Made by a program: the position numbers and the translations under genes. Below the pieces are notes generated by a model. It was not told the origin of the DNA, searched no databases, and saw only the letters and a program-made list of their open reading frames with translations. From contig JADJEV010000003.1 of the NCBI GenBank assembly GCA_016708905.1, positions 1,364,001 to 1,428,000 of the forward strand: a stretch of DNA of 64,000 bases, written 5' to 3'. Numbering within the stretch: the stretch's first letter is position 1; each line of letters begins with the position of its first letter. The stretch comes from Candidatus Methylophosphatis roskildensis. Lineage in GTDB: Bacteria; Pseudomonadota; Gammaproteobacteria; Burkholderiales; Rhodocyclaceae. This document shows positions 39,127 through 48,029 of this stretch, piece after piece.

Positions 39127-39911
39127 TGTTCGGAGCAGCGGCTGCGCTCGAGTTCGAGACTGTGCTGCGCCTCGTTGCGCTGAACCGCCGGTGCCAGCGC
39201 ACCGGCCCGGGCGCGCGCATCCTTCCACTTTGGCTGGATCAGACGCATGCCGGGCACCCGCTTGATCGCCTGCACGACATAGACGGCCCCGGCGAACGGC
39301 CACCAGCGATCGCCGGCAGCCGCCATGAAGCTCCAGCGCGCCAGCCATTTCTCCTGGGACACCGCCGGGACATAGCAGCCGAATGCGCCGGCCTGGGTCT
39401 CGAAGCCGAGCAGGGCCAGCCAGTCTTTCAGGCGACGCACCGACAGATAGGTGCCGCACCAGGGCACTGGGCCCTGCCCGCGCATCACGCTGCGCTTGGC
39501 ACCCCACAAGCTGAACGGGTTGAATCCGGCGATCAGCACGTGACCCTCGGGCACCAGCACGCGTTCGACCTCGCGCAGGATCTGGTGCGGGTTGACGGCG
39601 AATTCCAGCACGTGGGGCAGCATCACCAGGTCGATGCTGTGGGTTGCGAACGGCTGTTGTTCGGGCGACGCACGCACCTGCGCCCCCTGCTCGGCGCAGC
39701 ACTGAAAGCGAAACGGGATGCGGTTGGCGCGCAGGTAGTCGATCTGCGGCAGGCCGATCTGCAGCGCATTGAAGCCGAAGATGTCGGCCGCCACCTGCTC
39801 CATGCGGGCCCGTTCCCAGTCGAGCACGTAACGGCCCTGCGACGTATCGAGCCAGGCCGCAAGATCGCCGTTTGACACCGCGGGCGCGAGGTCCGACACT
39901 GGGCTTCTCAA
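39123..39911 (-). CDS. SAM-dependent methyltransferase (class I)
   Basis: The 262-aa protein contains a methyltransferase 11-type segment ([42 protein letters not shown]), with the post-motif typical of small-molecule methyltransferases. The N-terminal glycine-rich SAM loop is poorly conserved, so the substrate cannot be told. A member of this family usually sits beside rnhA and gloB in betaproteobacteria. The start is uncertain: TTG at 39911 is used, GTG at 39899 is an alternative. It is divergent from gloB with a 24-bp gap. Confidence 0.85.
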   Translation of the reverse strand: MRSPVSDLAPAVSNGDLAAWLDTSQGRYVLDWERARMEQVAADIFGFNALQIGLPQIDYLRANRIPFRFQCCAEQGAQVRASPEQQPFATHSIDLVMLPHVLEFAVNPHQILREVERVLVPEGHVLIAGFNPFSLWGAKRSVMRGQGPVPWCGTYLSVRRLKDWLALLGFETQAGAFGCYVPAVSQEKWLARWSFMAAAGDRWWPFAGAVYVVQAIKRVPGMRLIQPKWKDARARAGALAPAVQRNEAQHSLELERSRCSEQ

Positions 39912-39935
39912 CCGTCTATCCGCCTAGAGCAAGCC

Positions 39936-40691
39936 ATGAAGATCACCGGCGTTCCCGCGTTTCAGGACAACTACATCTGGTGTCTCGAGCGAGACGGCCG
40001 GGCGCTGGTGGTCGATCCGGGTGACGCCGATCCGGTGCTCGATCACCTTGCGGCCAGCGGCACGGCGCTGGCCGCGATCCTGATCACCCATCATCACAAC
40101 GATCATGCAGGCGGCATCGCCGGCCTGGTGCGGCGATTCGACGTTCCGGTATTCGGGCCTGCGCTTGAGGACATTGCGGGCGTGACGGTGAAAGTGCGGG
40201 AGGGCGATACGGTGCGTGTGCCGCAACTCGATGCGCAGTTCTCGGTGATCGAACTGCCCGGCCACACGCTTGGCCATGTCGCGTATTATCGCCCGAATCA
40301 GCTTTTCTGTGGCGACACCCTGTTCGCCTGTGGCTGCGGCCGGCTGTTCGAAGGCACGCCGGCACAGATGCTTGCATCCCTCTCGAAGCTCGCTTCCCTG
40401 CCGGGCGATACGCAGGTCTACTGCGCCCACGAATACACGCAGTCGAACATTCGCTTCGCCCTCGCCGTGGAACCGGGCAATCAACGCCTGATCGCCCGCT
40501 GGGAGCAGGTGAACGCTTTGCGCCAAGCCGGCTTGCCGAGCGTGCCATCGACCCTGGAAACGGAGCGTGAGACCAATCCGTTCCTGCGCGCCGGCGAGTC
40601 GGCGGTGATCGCCGCGGCGCGGGCGCGCGGGGCCGATGATTCCCCGGTGGCAGTGTTTGCCGCCCTGCGAGAGTGGAAGAACCGCTACTGA
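39936..40691 (+). CDS. gloB: Hydroxyacylglutathione hydrolase (glyoxalase II)
   Basis: It hydrolyses S-D-lactoylglutathione to lactate and glutathione, the second step of methylglyoxal detoxification. The 251-aa metallo-beta-lactamase-fold protein has the binuclear metal motif [11 protein letters not shown] near residue 50, His in [25 protein letters not shown] with the bridging Asp, and [12 protein letters not shown]. All expected ligands are present. Cytoplasmic. It is divergent from the methyltransferase-rnhA-dnaQ operon. Confidence 0.95.
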   Translation: MKITGVPAFQDNYIWCLERDGRALVVDPGDADPVLDHLAASGTALAAILITHHHNDHAGGIAGLVRRFDVPVFGPALEDIAGVTVKVREGDTVRVPQLDAQFSVIELPGHTLGHVAYYRPNQLFCGDTLFACGCGRLFEGTPAQMLASLSKLASLPGDTQVYCAHEYTQSNIRFALAVEPGNQRLIARWEQVNALRQAGLPSVPSTLETERETNPFLRAGESAVIAAARARGADDSPVAVFAALREWKNRY

Positions 40692-40707
40692 AGCGCAGCC
40701 GGCCAAT

Positions 40708-41655
40708 TCACAACTGGGTGACGATGACGCGATTGCGGCCGGCGGACTTGGCGGCGTAGAGCGCCTTGTCGGCGGCCTCCACCAGTCGTTCGCCGGTGGC
40801 CGGCACGCCGCGGGCCGGCACCATCGTCGCCGCGCCGACCGACAGCGTGACGCGGCTGGCAACCGATGACCGTCCATGCGGGATGCCCAGTTCGGCGACC
40901 GCGCTGCGAACGCTTTCCGCGACGATCTGCGCGCCGTCGAAATCGGTATCCGGCAGGATGGCCGCGAATTCCTCGCCGCCATAGCGGGCAACCAGATCGC
41001 CCGGCCGCTTGAGGGTTTCCTCGATCGAGCGCGCGACACTGCGGATGCATTCGTCCCCCGCCTGGTGTCCCTGCGCATCGTTGTACTGTTTGAAGAAATC
41101 GATGTCGCACATCACCAGGCTGATCGGATACTGACGCCGCATGGCGCGGCGCCATTCCTTGTAAAGCACCTCGTCGAAGCGGCGCCGGTTGGCGATGCCG
41201 GTCAGCGCATCGACGGTGGACAGCCGCACCAGATCGCGATTCATTTCGTCGAGCCGGGTGGTCAACGCGACCAGCGAATTGCGCATCGACAGGATGCGCT
41301 GCATCGCGCGCACCTTGGCCGCGAGCACGACCTCGCTCACCGGCTTGCGCAGGTAATCGTCACCGCCGGCAATGATCCCCCGTTCGAGGTCGGCGTCCTT
41401 GTCGCGCGCCGACAGGAAGATGATCGGGGTCCATTCGCCCGGCTTCTCGATCCGGCGGATCTGCTGCGCGACCTCGAAGCCGTCGATCTCCGGCATGATC
41501 ACGTCGAGCAGCACCAGTTGCGGCCGATGGCGCTGGAACAGTTCGATACCGTCCTTGCCATTGTGGGCAATCAGCGTCTCGATGCCCATGCGTTCGAACT
41601 GCTGCGCAACCAGCGCGGCACTGGTCCGCGAATCTTCAATTATTAGCGCCTTCAT
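40708..41655 (-). CDS. Response regulator diguanylate cyclase, PleD-like (REC-GGDEF)
   Basis: The 316-aa protein starts at MKALIIEDSRTSAALVAQQF, with acidic residues EDS and the phospho-accepting Asp in LVLLDVIMPEIDGFEV. A helical linker precedes the GGDEF domain (about residues 150-310). The active-site motif is GGEEF. An RPGD inhibitory site lies five residues upstream, so the enzyme should be feedback-inhibited by c-di-GMP. It makes c-di-GMP from 2 GTP. The upstream ATG/GTG at 41712 adds residues that are not REC-like. No cognate histidine kinase is adjacent. Confidence 0.93.
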   Translation of the reverse strand: MKALIIEDSRTSAALVAQQFERMGIETLIAHNGKDGIELFQRHRPQLVLLDVIMPEIDGFEVAQQIRRIEKPGEWTPIIFLSARDKDADLERGIIAGGDDYLRKPVSEVVLAAKVRAMQRILSMRNSLVALTTRLDEMNRDLVRLSTVDALTGIANRRRFDEVLYKEWRRAMRRQYPISLVMCDIDFFKQYNDAQGHQAGDECIRSVARSIEETLKRPGDLVARYGGEEFAAILPDTDFDGAQIVAESVRSAVAELGIPHGRSSVASRVTLSVGAATMVPARGVPATGERLVEAADKALYAAKSAGRNRVIVTQL

Positions 41656-41831
41656 CCCGGGCTCCGCCAGTCGAATGCCGTAGAATGCCACAAATCTGTC
41701 ACGACTATTCATTGACGAATTGAACAGTCGTCCGTAACATCATGATTTCGTTTCGATACAGTGTCCAAGCAGCTTGTCGGTGCCCACTGCACCGCAGCCT
41801 GTAGAGGGCGCTCTGGGGAGATCCGTACCAC

Positions 41832-43268
41832 ATGATGACCCTGCGCAAGCCATTGTTGTTGGTAGCCGCCTGCTCGGCACTGCTGTTTGGTTCTCCGTCC
41901 CGGGCGGGCGACGGCCCGTTCGACCTTCTTCCGTCCAGCCCGGCGAAACTCGCGATTGCGCCACCAGTCTTCGGCGAGATTGCCGAGCCCGAGATTGTGC
42001 CCGTGCTCAGGATTCACGACGACCGGCTGCGCCTGCAACCGATTGATCTGACCATCCAGCCGAACGACCTGTGGGAGCGGATTCGCAACGGCTTCGCCAT
42101 GCCCGACCTCTCGAATGACCAGGTCAACGACCGCATGGCCCATTTTCTCGACCGGCCCGAGTACATCGCCCGGATCGTCGAGCGCAGCCGCCGCTACCTC
42201 TACTTCATCGTCGACGAACTGGAGAAGCGCGGCATGCCGACCGAACTCGCCCTGCTGCCGATGGTGGAAAGTGCATTCAATCCGATGGCGCTGTCGAGCG
42301 CGCGCGCCTCCGGCCTGTGGCAGTTCGTCCCGGCGACCGGCAAGAGCTACAACCTGTCGCAGAACTGGTGGTACGACCAGCGGCGCGACGTCGTCGCCTC
42401 CACCACCGCTGCGCTCGACTATCTGCAGACGATCTACGAGATGCACGGCGACTGGCATCTCGCGCTGGCATCCTACAACTGGGGCGAAGGTGCCGTGGCG
42501 CGCGCGATCGAGCGCAATCGCCAGCTCGGCGAGCCGACCGATTATCAGCACCTCAACATGCCGGCCGAGACACGGTACTACGTGCCCAAGCTGCAGGCGT
42601 TGAAGAACATCATTGCCCAGCCACAGCGATTTGGCATCGACCTGCCGTCAATCCCCAACCGGCCCTATTTCGCCACTGTGAAAAAGCCGGCCGGCATCGA
42701 TGTCGCACTCGCCGCGAAGCTCGCCGAGACACCTATGGACGAGTTTGTTGCGCTGAATCCATCCTACAAACGGCCAGTGATGCCCGGTGGTTCGGCGCAG
42801 CCGATGATCGTTCCCGCCGAGAAGGTCGATGCCTTCCACGAGAATCTGCGCAATCACGACGAACCCCTCAGCAACTGGGTGACGCGCCGCCTCCAGAAAG
42901 GCGAAACCGTCGACGCGCTGGCCGCACGCCTGGGGATGAGCGGCACGAAATTGCGCGAGGTCAATGGCATTCCACCTGGCTGGCGGGTGCCTGTCGGCCA
43001 CGCGCTGCTGGTGCCCGCTGCTGGCGCGGCAAGCCTGGAGATCGACGCGGAGGATCTGCCGGCCTCATCCGCCCTGTCCGCCCCGAGCGCCAGCGAGGGC
43101 CGCGCGACAGCGCGCCATGTCAAGGCAAACGGAAAACGGCGGGCGGCCGCTGTCGCAAGGCCGTCGTCGAAGACTTCGGCCGCGAAGTCCAGGCACCGTT
43201 CCGGATCGCGCGTTGCGGCCAGATCGGCGCCCCGCCAATCGCCGACCAAGGTCGCCGCAGGTCGCTGA
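41832..43268 (+). CDS. mltD: Membrane-bound lytic murein transglycosylase D-like protein
   Basis: The 478-aa exported protein has a signal peptide (LLLVAACSALLFGSPSRA). The SLT domain (about residues 120-250) includes the catalytic Glu in LLPMVESAFNPMALSSARASGLWQF. It cleaves peptidoglycan glycan strands to 1,6-anhydro ends. A single LysM-like segment follows (NWVTRRLQKGETVDALAARLGM...). The last 60 residues are unusual: rich in Arg, Lys, Ser and Ala. No lipobox Cys is seen at a usual position, so it may be periplasmic rather than lipid-anchored. Confidence 0.9.
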   Translation: MMTLRKPLLLVAACSALLFGSPSRAGDGPFDLLPSSPAKLAIAPPVFGEIAEPEIVPVLRIHDDRLRLQPIDLTIQPNDLWERIRNGFAMPDLSNDQVNDRMAHFLDRPEYIARIVERSRRYLYFIVDELEKRGMPTELALLPMVESAFNPMALSSARASGLWQFVPATGKSYNLSQNWWYDQRRDVVASTTAALDYLQTIYEMHGDWHLALASYNWGEGAVARAIERNRQLGEPTDYQHLNMPAETRYYVPKLQALKNIIAQPQRFGIDLPSIPNRPYFATVKKPAGIDVALAAKLAETPMDEFVALNPSYKRPVMPGGSAQPMIVPAEKVDAFHENLRNHDEPLSNWVTRRLQKGETVDALAARLGMSGTKLREVNGIPPGWRVPVGHALLVPAAGAASLEIDAEDLPASSALSAPSASEGRATARHVKANGKRRAAAVARPSSKTSAAKSRHRSGSRVAARSAPRQSPTKVAAGR

Positions 43269-43286
43269 CCGTGCCTGTCTCCCCAG

Positions 43287-43308
43287 CGCCGGCGTCAGCC
43301 GGCGTTTT
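43287..43308 (+). terminator. Terminator between mltD and yejF
   Basis: A perfect 7-bp stem CGCCGGC/GCCGGCG (43287-43293 and 43298-43304) with a GTCA loop is followed by TTTTCGTTTTC. It ends the mltD transcript and sits just before the convergent yejF stop. Confidence 0.75.
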
Positions 43309-43313
43309 CGTTT

Positions 43314-45323
43314 TCAGCGGTAGAGATGACAGCGGACCATGCCCATGCCATTAAGCTGGGTCTCGGCCGGATACTCGTTACGGCACCGCTCGCTCGCATG
43401 GCTGCAGCGCGGATGAAAGTGGCAACCGGGCGGCGGATCGAGCGGTGACGGCAGTTCCGTGCCGGCACTCGGCGCATCGATCGACAGCTTGCCATCGACC
43501 CGCGGCACGGCGGCCAGCAGAACCTGGGTGTAGGGGTGCTTGGGCTCACGCAGGATCGACTCGACCGGGCCGTGTTCGACGATGCGTCCGAGGTACATCA
43601 CCGCCACGTCGTGGGCCAGGTAATCGACGACCACGATGTTGTGCGTGATGAACAGATAGGCCAGCCCCAGTTCGCGCTGCAATTGACGCAACAGGTTGAG
43701 GATCTGTGCCTGCACCGAGACATCCAGCGCGCTGGTCGGTTCATCGCAAATGATCAGCTTCGGACTGACCGCGAGCGCGCGGGCGATCGCAATGCGCTGC
43801 CGCTGGCCGCCGGAGAATTCGTGCGGGTAGCGTCCGGCCATGCTCGCATCCAAACCGACATGGACCAACAATTGGGCAACCCGTTCGCTTCGCCGGCCCG
43901 GGTCAGTTTCCACACCCAGTGCGGCCATGCCTTCCTCGACGATCTCGCCGACCCGCATGCGCGGATTGAGCGAAGCGAACGGATCCTGAAAAACCATCTG
44001 CATGTCATGGCGCATGCTGGCCAGGCCGGCGGCCGACAAAGCGCGCAGGTCTTCGCCAGCGAGTTCGACGCGTCCTCCGCTTATGTCGATCAGTTGGAGG
44101 ATGGCCTTGCCCACCGTGGTTTTCCCGCAACCGGACTCGCCGACCAGGGCCAGCGTGCGGCCGGCAGCCAGCCTCAGCGAGACGCCATCAACCGCTTTTA
44201 CCTGCGCGACGACCCGCTGCAGGAGCCCGCGTCTGACCGGGAAGTGGACATTCAACGCCTCGACAGTCAGCAGGGTCTGTGATGCGGCGGCAGGCGCCGG
44301 TTCGTCCGCGGGCGCGTTGCCGGCCGGTGACTCGCGGCGCTGCGCCGCCGGTTCGAACAAGTGGCAGCGCACCGCCTGCCCTGAAGGCTGTCGGTACCAT
44401 GCCGGGGGCTGGGTTCGGCAGCGATCCCAGGCAAACCCGCAGCGCTCGACGAAACGGCAGCCGCGGAACGCCTGGTCCAGACGCGGTACGCTGCCGGCGA
44501 TGGTGTCGAGTCGCTGGCCGCGCAGCGCGGCACTCGGCAGGGCGGCGAAAAGTTTGCGCGAATACGGGTGCAGCGGCGCGGCGAAGAAGGCTTCGCGGCT
44601 GCCGGTCTCGATCAGATGGCCGGCGTACATCACGCCGACCTGGTGCGCCATGCGCGCCACCACACCCAGATCGTGGGTGATCAGCAGCATGCCCATGCCG
44701 CGTTCGCGCTGCAGCCGCGCCAGCAGTTCGAGCACTTGCGACTGGATGGTGACATCGAGCGCGGTGGTCGGCTCGTCGGCGATCAACAGCTCCGGTTCGC
44801 CGGCCAATGCCATCGCGATCATCACGCGCTGCTTCATGCCGCCTGAAAGCTGGAACGGGTAGTCGTCGAGCCGGCGCCGCGCATCGGGAATACCGACGGC
44901 AGTGAGCAAGCCGGCGGCCAGCGTTCGCCCCTGTTCGCCTTGCAGACCGCGGTGCCGGGCCAGCGATTCGCCGATCTGGCGGCCTACCGTGAGGACCGGA
45001 TTGAGACTGGTCGCCGGCTCCTGGAAGATCATCGCCAGGCGACCGCCGCGCAGATCGCGCATCTCGGCCTCGGTCATCCGGGTCAGTTCTTCTCCCTCGA
45101 TCCGCACCTCGCCATCGACGATCGCGCCACCGTCGGGCAGCAGCCGCATGATGGCCAGCGCCGTCATCGACTTGCCACAGCCCGACTCGCCCAGCAATGC
45201 GAAGGTCTGCCCGCGCTCGATCGTCAGCGAGACGCGATCGACCGCCCGCACCTCGCCCTGCGAACCGGCGATATACGCCGACAGCGAATCGACCGAGAGC
45301 AGGATCGGCAACGACGTGTTCAT
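43314..45323 (-). CDS. yejF: Peptide ABC transporter, fused double ATP-binding protein (YejF-type)
   Basis: The 669-aa protein has two complete ABC ATPase domains in tandem. The first has [30 protein letters not shown] and [14 protein letters not shown]; the second has [30 protein letters not shown] and [14 protein letters not shown]. Each is followed by the oligopeptide/dipeptide C-terminal region containing a Cys cluster (e.g. [14 protein letters not shown]). It powers uptake of oligopeptides through YejB/YejE. Its ATG overlaps the yejE stop by 4 bp. Confidence 0.93.
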   Translation of the reverse strand: MNTSLPILLSVDSLSAYIAGSQGEVRAVDRVSLTIERGQTFALLGESGCGKSMTALAIMRLLPDGGAIVDGEVRIEGEELTRMTEAEMRDLRGGRLAMIFQEPATSLNPVLTVGRQIGESLARHRGLQGEQGRTLAAGLLTAVGIPDARRRLDDYPFQLSGGMKQRVMIAMALAGEPELLIADEPTTALDVTIQSQVLELLARLQRERGMGMLLITHDLGVVARMAHQVGVMYAGHLIETGSREAFFAAPLHPYSRKLFAALPSAALRGQRLDTIAGSVPRLDQAFRGCRFVERCGFAWDRCRTQPPAWYRQPSGQAVRCHLFEPAAQRRESPAGNAPADEPAPAAASQTLLTVEALNVHFPVRRGLLQRVVAQVKAVDGVSLRLAAGRTLALVGESGCGKTTVGKAILQLIDISGGRVELAGEDLRALSAAGLASMRHDMQMVFQDPFASLNPRMRVGEIVEEGMAALGVETDPGRRSERVAQLLVHVGLDASMAGRYPHEFSGGQRQRIAIARALAVSPKLIICDEPTSALDVSVQAQILNLLRQLQRELGLAYLFITHNIVVVDYLAHDVAVMYLGRIVEHGPVESILREPKHPYTQVLLAAVPRVDGKLSIDAPSAGTELPSPLDPPPGCHFHPRCSHASERCRNEYPAETQLNGMGMVRCHLYR

Positions 45324-46768
45324 GCGGCCCCCGCCGGCCGCGGCGCACGGCGCGGCCGCACGAGGCTTTGCATGCGCGGGTCGAAGGCGTCGCGCACGGC
45401 ATCGGCGAACAGGTTGGCCGACAACACCAGCAGGAACATGAAGACGAAGGCGGCGAGCAGCGACCACCAGACCATCGGCTCGCGCGACAGTTCCATGCGC
45501 GCGCTGTTGATCATGGTGCCGAAGCTGATGGTGGATGGATCGACGCCAACACCGACATACGACAGCACCGCCTCGGCCAGCACCAGCCCGCTGAAATCCA
45601 TGACCACCGAGATCAGCACGATGTGCATCAGATTGGGCAGGATGTGTCGCGCCATGATGCGCGCCTGCGAGACGCCGAACGCGCGCGCAGCCAGCACGTA
45701 ATCGAGCTCGCGCAGCTTGAGCGTCTCGCCGCGCAGCAGTCGGCACAGCCCGGTCCAGCTGGTCACGCCGAGAATCAGGCACAGCGCCAGCAGTCGCGCA
45801 TCGGCGCGCTCGGCCGAGGTGGCGAACCAGTCCGGATGGGTATCGATCACGACCTGCATCATCAGCACCGAAGCGGCGATCAGCAACACGCCGGGAATCG
45901 AGTTGAGTGTGGTGTAGATATACTGGATCACGTCGTCCACCCAGCCGCCGAAGTAGCCGGCGAGTATGCCGAGGCCGACCGCGATCGGCAGCGTGACCAG
46001 CGTGGTCAGCGTGCCGATCACCAGCGCGGTGCGGATGCTCTTGAGTGTCTGGTAAAGCACGTCCTGGCCAACCTTGTCGGTGCCGAACACGTGCCAGGCC
46101 TCGGCCAGCATCGACACCGGACAGGCCACGGCGAGCAGCAGGCCGGCGCTAACCAGCATTGCGCGCCAGGCGACCGACGTATCGCCGCGCCAGATGTCAC
46201 GCCACACTTCACTTGCGGTCACGCCATGGCGTCGCGCAAGCGCGGCGGCCAGGAATCCGCCCACGGCCAGCCACAGCACCAGAGCGAGTGCGCTCCCGCG
46301 CAGCACCCGGCCGGCGAAATCGGCACCGGCTTCGCTCTGCGGATCTTTCAGATGGGCGCCGCCGTGCCTGAGCCGCGGAAACTCCCGCGACTGCGTCCCG
46401 TCGGCGCGCTCCACACTCTCCCTGGAGAACAACTGCGCCGACAGCGGCGCCGAGTAGGTCTTCTCGGTACGCGCACGCAGACCACTCACCATCACGTCGA
46501 ACAGCGAGGTCACTTCGACCGCGTAGCGATGCTCGCCGCCTTTACTTCCGCCGAGCTCGGCACGGAAATGGATCGAGTCGAGCACCCCAACCGCCACGAA
46601 GGCTGTCAGCACCGTCAACGCGGACATCGCAGCCCCGCCGGCGGCGACTCCCCGCCATCCTGCCAGAAGATGCGGCTGCCCGCGGACGTAGAAAGCTGCG
46701 GCGATCGCCACGCCGATCAGCGCAAACAGCAGCAGGTCGGTCCATAACACAACGGGAAGTATCGGCAC
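45320..46768 (-). CDS. yejE: Peptide ABC transporter permease (YejE-type)
   Basis: The 482-aa inner-membrane permease is longer than most dipeptide-type permeases because of an N-terminal region with two helices and a periplasmic insert (about residues 60-160). The conserved permease core holds VFGTDKVGQDVLYQTLKSIRTAL and the EAA loop EALDYVLAARAFG-like sequence (LDYVLAARAFGVSQARIMARHI). It pairs with YejB to form the channel. It starts at a GTG, 13 bp downstream of the yejB stop. Confidence 0.92.
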   Translation of the reverse strand: MPILPVVLWTDLLLFALIGVAIAAAFYVRGQPHLLAGWRGVAAGGAAMSALTVLTAFVAVGVLDSIHFRAELGGSKGGEHRYAVEVTSLFDVMVSGLRARTEKTYSAPLSAQLFSRESVERADGTQSREFPRLRHGGAHLKDPQSEAGADFAGRVLRGSALALVLWLAVGGFLAAALARRHGVTASEVWRDIWRGDTSVAWRAMLVSAGLLLAVACPVSMLAEAWHVFGTDKVGQDVLYQTLKSIRTALVIGTLTTLVTLPIAVGLGILAGYFGGWVDDVIQYIYTTLNSIPGVLLIAASVLMMQVVIDTHPDWFATSAERADARLLALCLILGVTSWTGLCRLLRGETLKLRELDYVLAARAFGVSQARIMARHILPNLMHIVLISVVMDFSGLVLAEAVLSYVGVGVDPSTISFGTMINSARMELSREPMVWWSLLAAFVFMFLLVLSANLFADAVRDAFDPRMQSLVRPRRAPRPAGAA

Positions 46769-46781
46769 GACGAGGCTCGAC

Positions 46782-47759
46782 CTATTGCAGCCTGACCCGC
46801 GGGTCGACCAGTGTGTAGGAGATGTCCGTTAGGATCAGCCCGATGATGTAGAGCACCGAGCCGATGAACACCATCGCCCGCACGACGGCGAAATCCTGCG
46901 AATTGATCGCGTCGATCGTGTAGCTGCCCAGCCCCGGGATGCCGAAGAACGACTCGGTGATCAGGCTGCCGAGAAACAGCGTCGGAATCACCACCACCAC
47001 GCCGGTGAGGATCGGGATCATCGCGTTCTTTAGCACGTGGCCGAACATCACGCGCAGCTCGGACAGCCCCTTGGCGCGCGCGGTGCGCACATAGTCGCGG
47101 TTGATCTCCTCGAGAAAGATGGTGCGATACCAGCGTGTGCCGGCGCCGATGCCGCCGATGATCCCGACCACCACCGGCAGGATCAGGAAGCGCGGCGCAT
47201 CGAGTCCGTTCGCATAGCCGGAAATCGGCACCAGGTTCCACAGTTTGGCAACCAGGAACTGCCCGCCGATGATGTAGAACAGACTTGAAACAGACATCAT
47301 CGCCACGCACAGAACGACCCCCCAGAAATCGAGATAGGTCGCGCGGAACAGCACCAGCAGCAGCGCGAAGCTGATCGTCACCAACAGGCTCAGGATGAAG
47401 GTCGGCAGCGCGATCGCCAGTGATGGGACCATGCGCGTACTGATTTCATTGGCTATGTCGCGACCATTGTCCTCGCGGCCGAAGTCGAAGACGAACATGC
47501 GGATCGACTTGGTGAAAAAGATCGTGTTGGTGAATTTGTCGCGGCCTTCGGCCTGCCCGTCGTAGAACAGCGGCTTGTCGTAGCCGCGCTCGGCCTTCCA
47601 TTTGTGGATCGCCTCCGGCGTCACGCGCTTGATGCCCAGTTGCATGCGCGCCATGTCGTCGGGTGTATTGACGACGAAGAACAGCGCGAAGGTGATCAGG
47701 TTCACGCCGATCACGATCGGGATGGCATACAGCACACGGCGAACGACATAGGCGAACAT
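46782..47759 (-). CDS. yejB: Peptide ABC transporter permease (YejB-type)
   Basis: The 325-aa permease starts at MFAYVVRRVLYAIPIVIGVNLITFALFF, the standard DppB/YejB N-terminus, and has the EAA loop NRDYVRTARAKGLSELRVMFGHVLKNAMIP. About six transmembrane helices are visible. It is separated from yejA by 270 bp that contain a palindromic repeat (copy C), so expression of yejBEF relative to yejA may be affected. Confidence 0.93.
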   Translation of the reverse strand: MFAYVVRRVLYAIPIVIGVNLITFALFFVVNTPDDMARMQLGIKRVTPEAIHKWKAERGYDKPLFYDGQAEGRDKFTNTIFFTKSIRMFVFDFGREDNGRDIANEISTRMVPSLAIALPTFILSLLVTISFALLLVLFRATYLDFWGVVLCVAMMSVSSLFYIIGGQFLVAKLWNLVPISGYANGLDAPRFLILPVVVGIIGGIGAGTRWYRTIFLEEINRDYVRTARAKGLSELRVMFGHVLKNAMIPILTGVVVVIPTLFLGSLITESFFGIPGLGSYTIDAINSQDFAVVRAMVFIGSVLYIIGLILTDISYTLVDPRVRLQ

Positions 47760-47875
47760 GATTTCAGCGCGCCACCACCCGCCCATCGATCCCGACGTCG
47801 AGCGGCATCCCGTCGACCTTTGCGGACTCCCCGCGAAAGCGCCGAAAGCCGACTCGCCGCAGATCTGTCACATGG

Positions 47876-47957
47876 TGCATGCCCGGAGACCGCATGGATA
47901 GGCGGTCTACGCCAATGACTGCCCCGATACCGCCTATCCATGCGGCTTCCAGCCTGG
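47876..47957. repeat. Dispersed palindromic repeat, copy C
   Basis: A perfect 17-bp inverted repeat, CCGCATGGATAGGCGGT (47890-47906) and ACCGCCTATCCATGCGG (47929-47945), has a 22-bp spacer. Flanks CATGCCCGGAGA and GGCTTCCAGCC resemble copies A, B and D. It lies between yejA and yejB in an otherwise empty 270-bp gap (47760-48029), and on the transcript it would form a stable hairpin between the binding-protein and permease cistrons. Confidence 0.75.
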
Positions 47958-48029
47958 CAGCCTGGATTGGTCGCGGCTTCACGCGACGCAGTGCGATCGG
48001 CCGAGCGCCGGATGTTGCACGCATACGAT

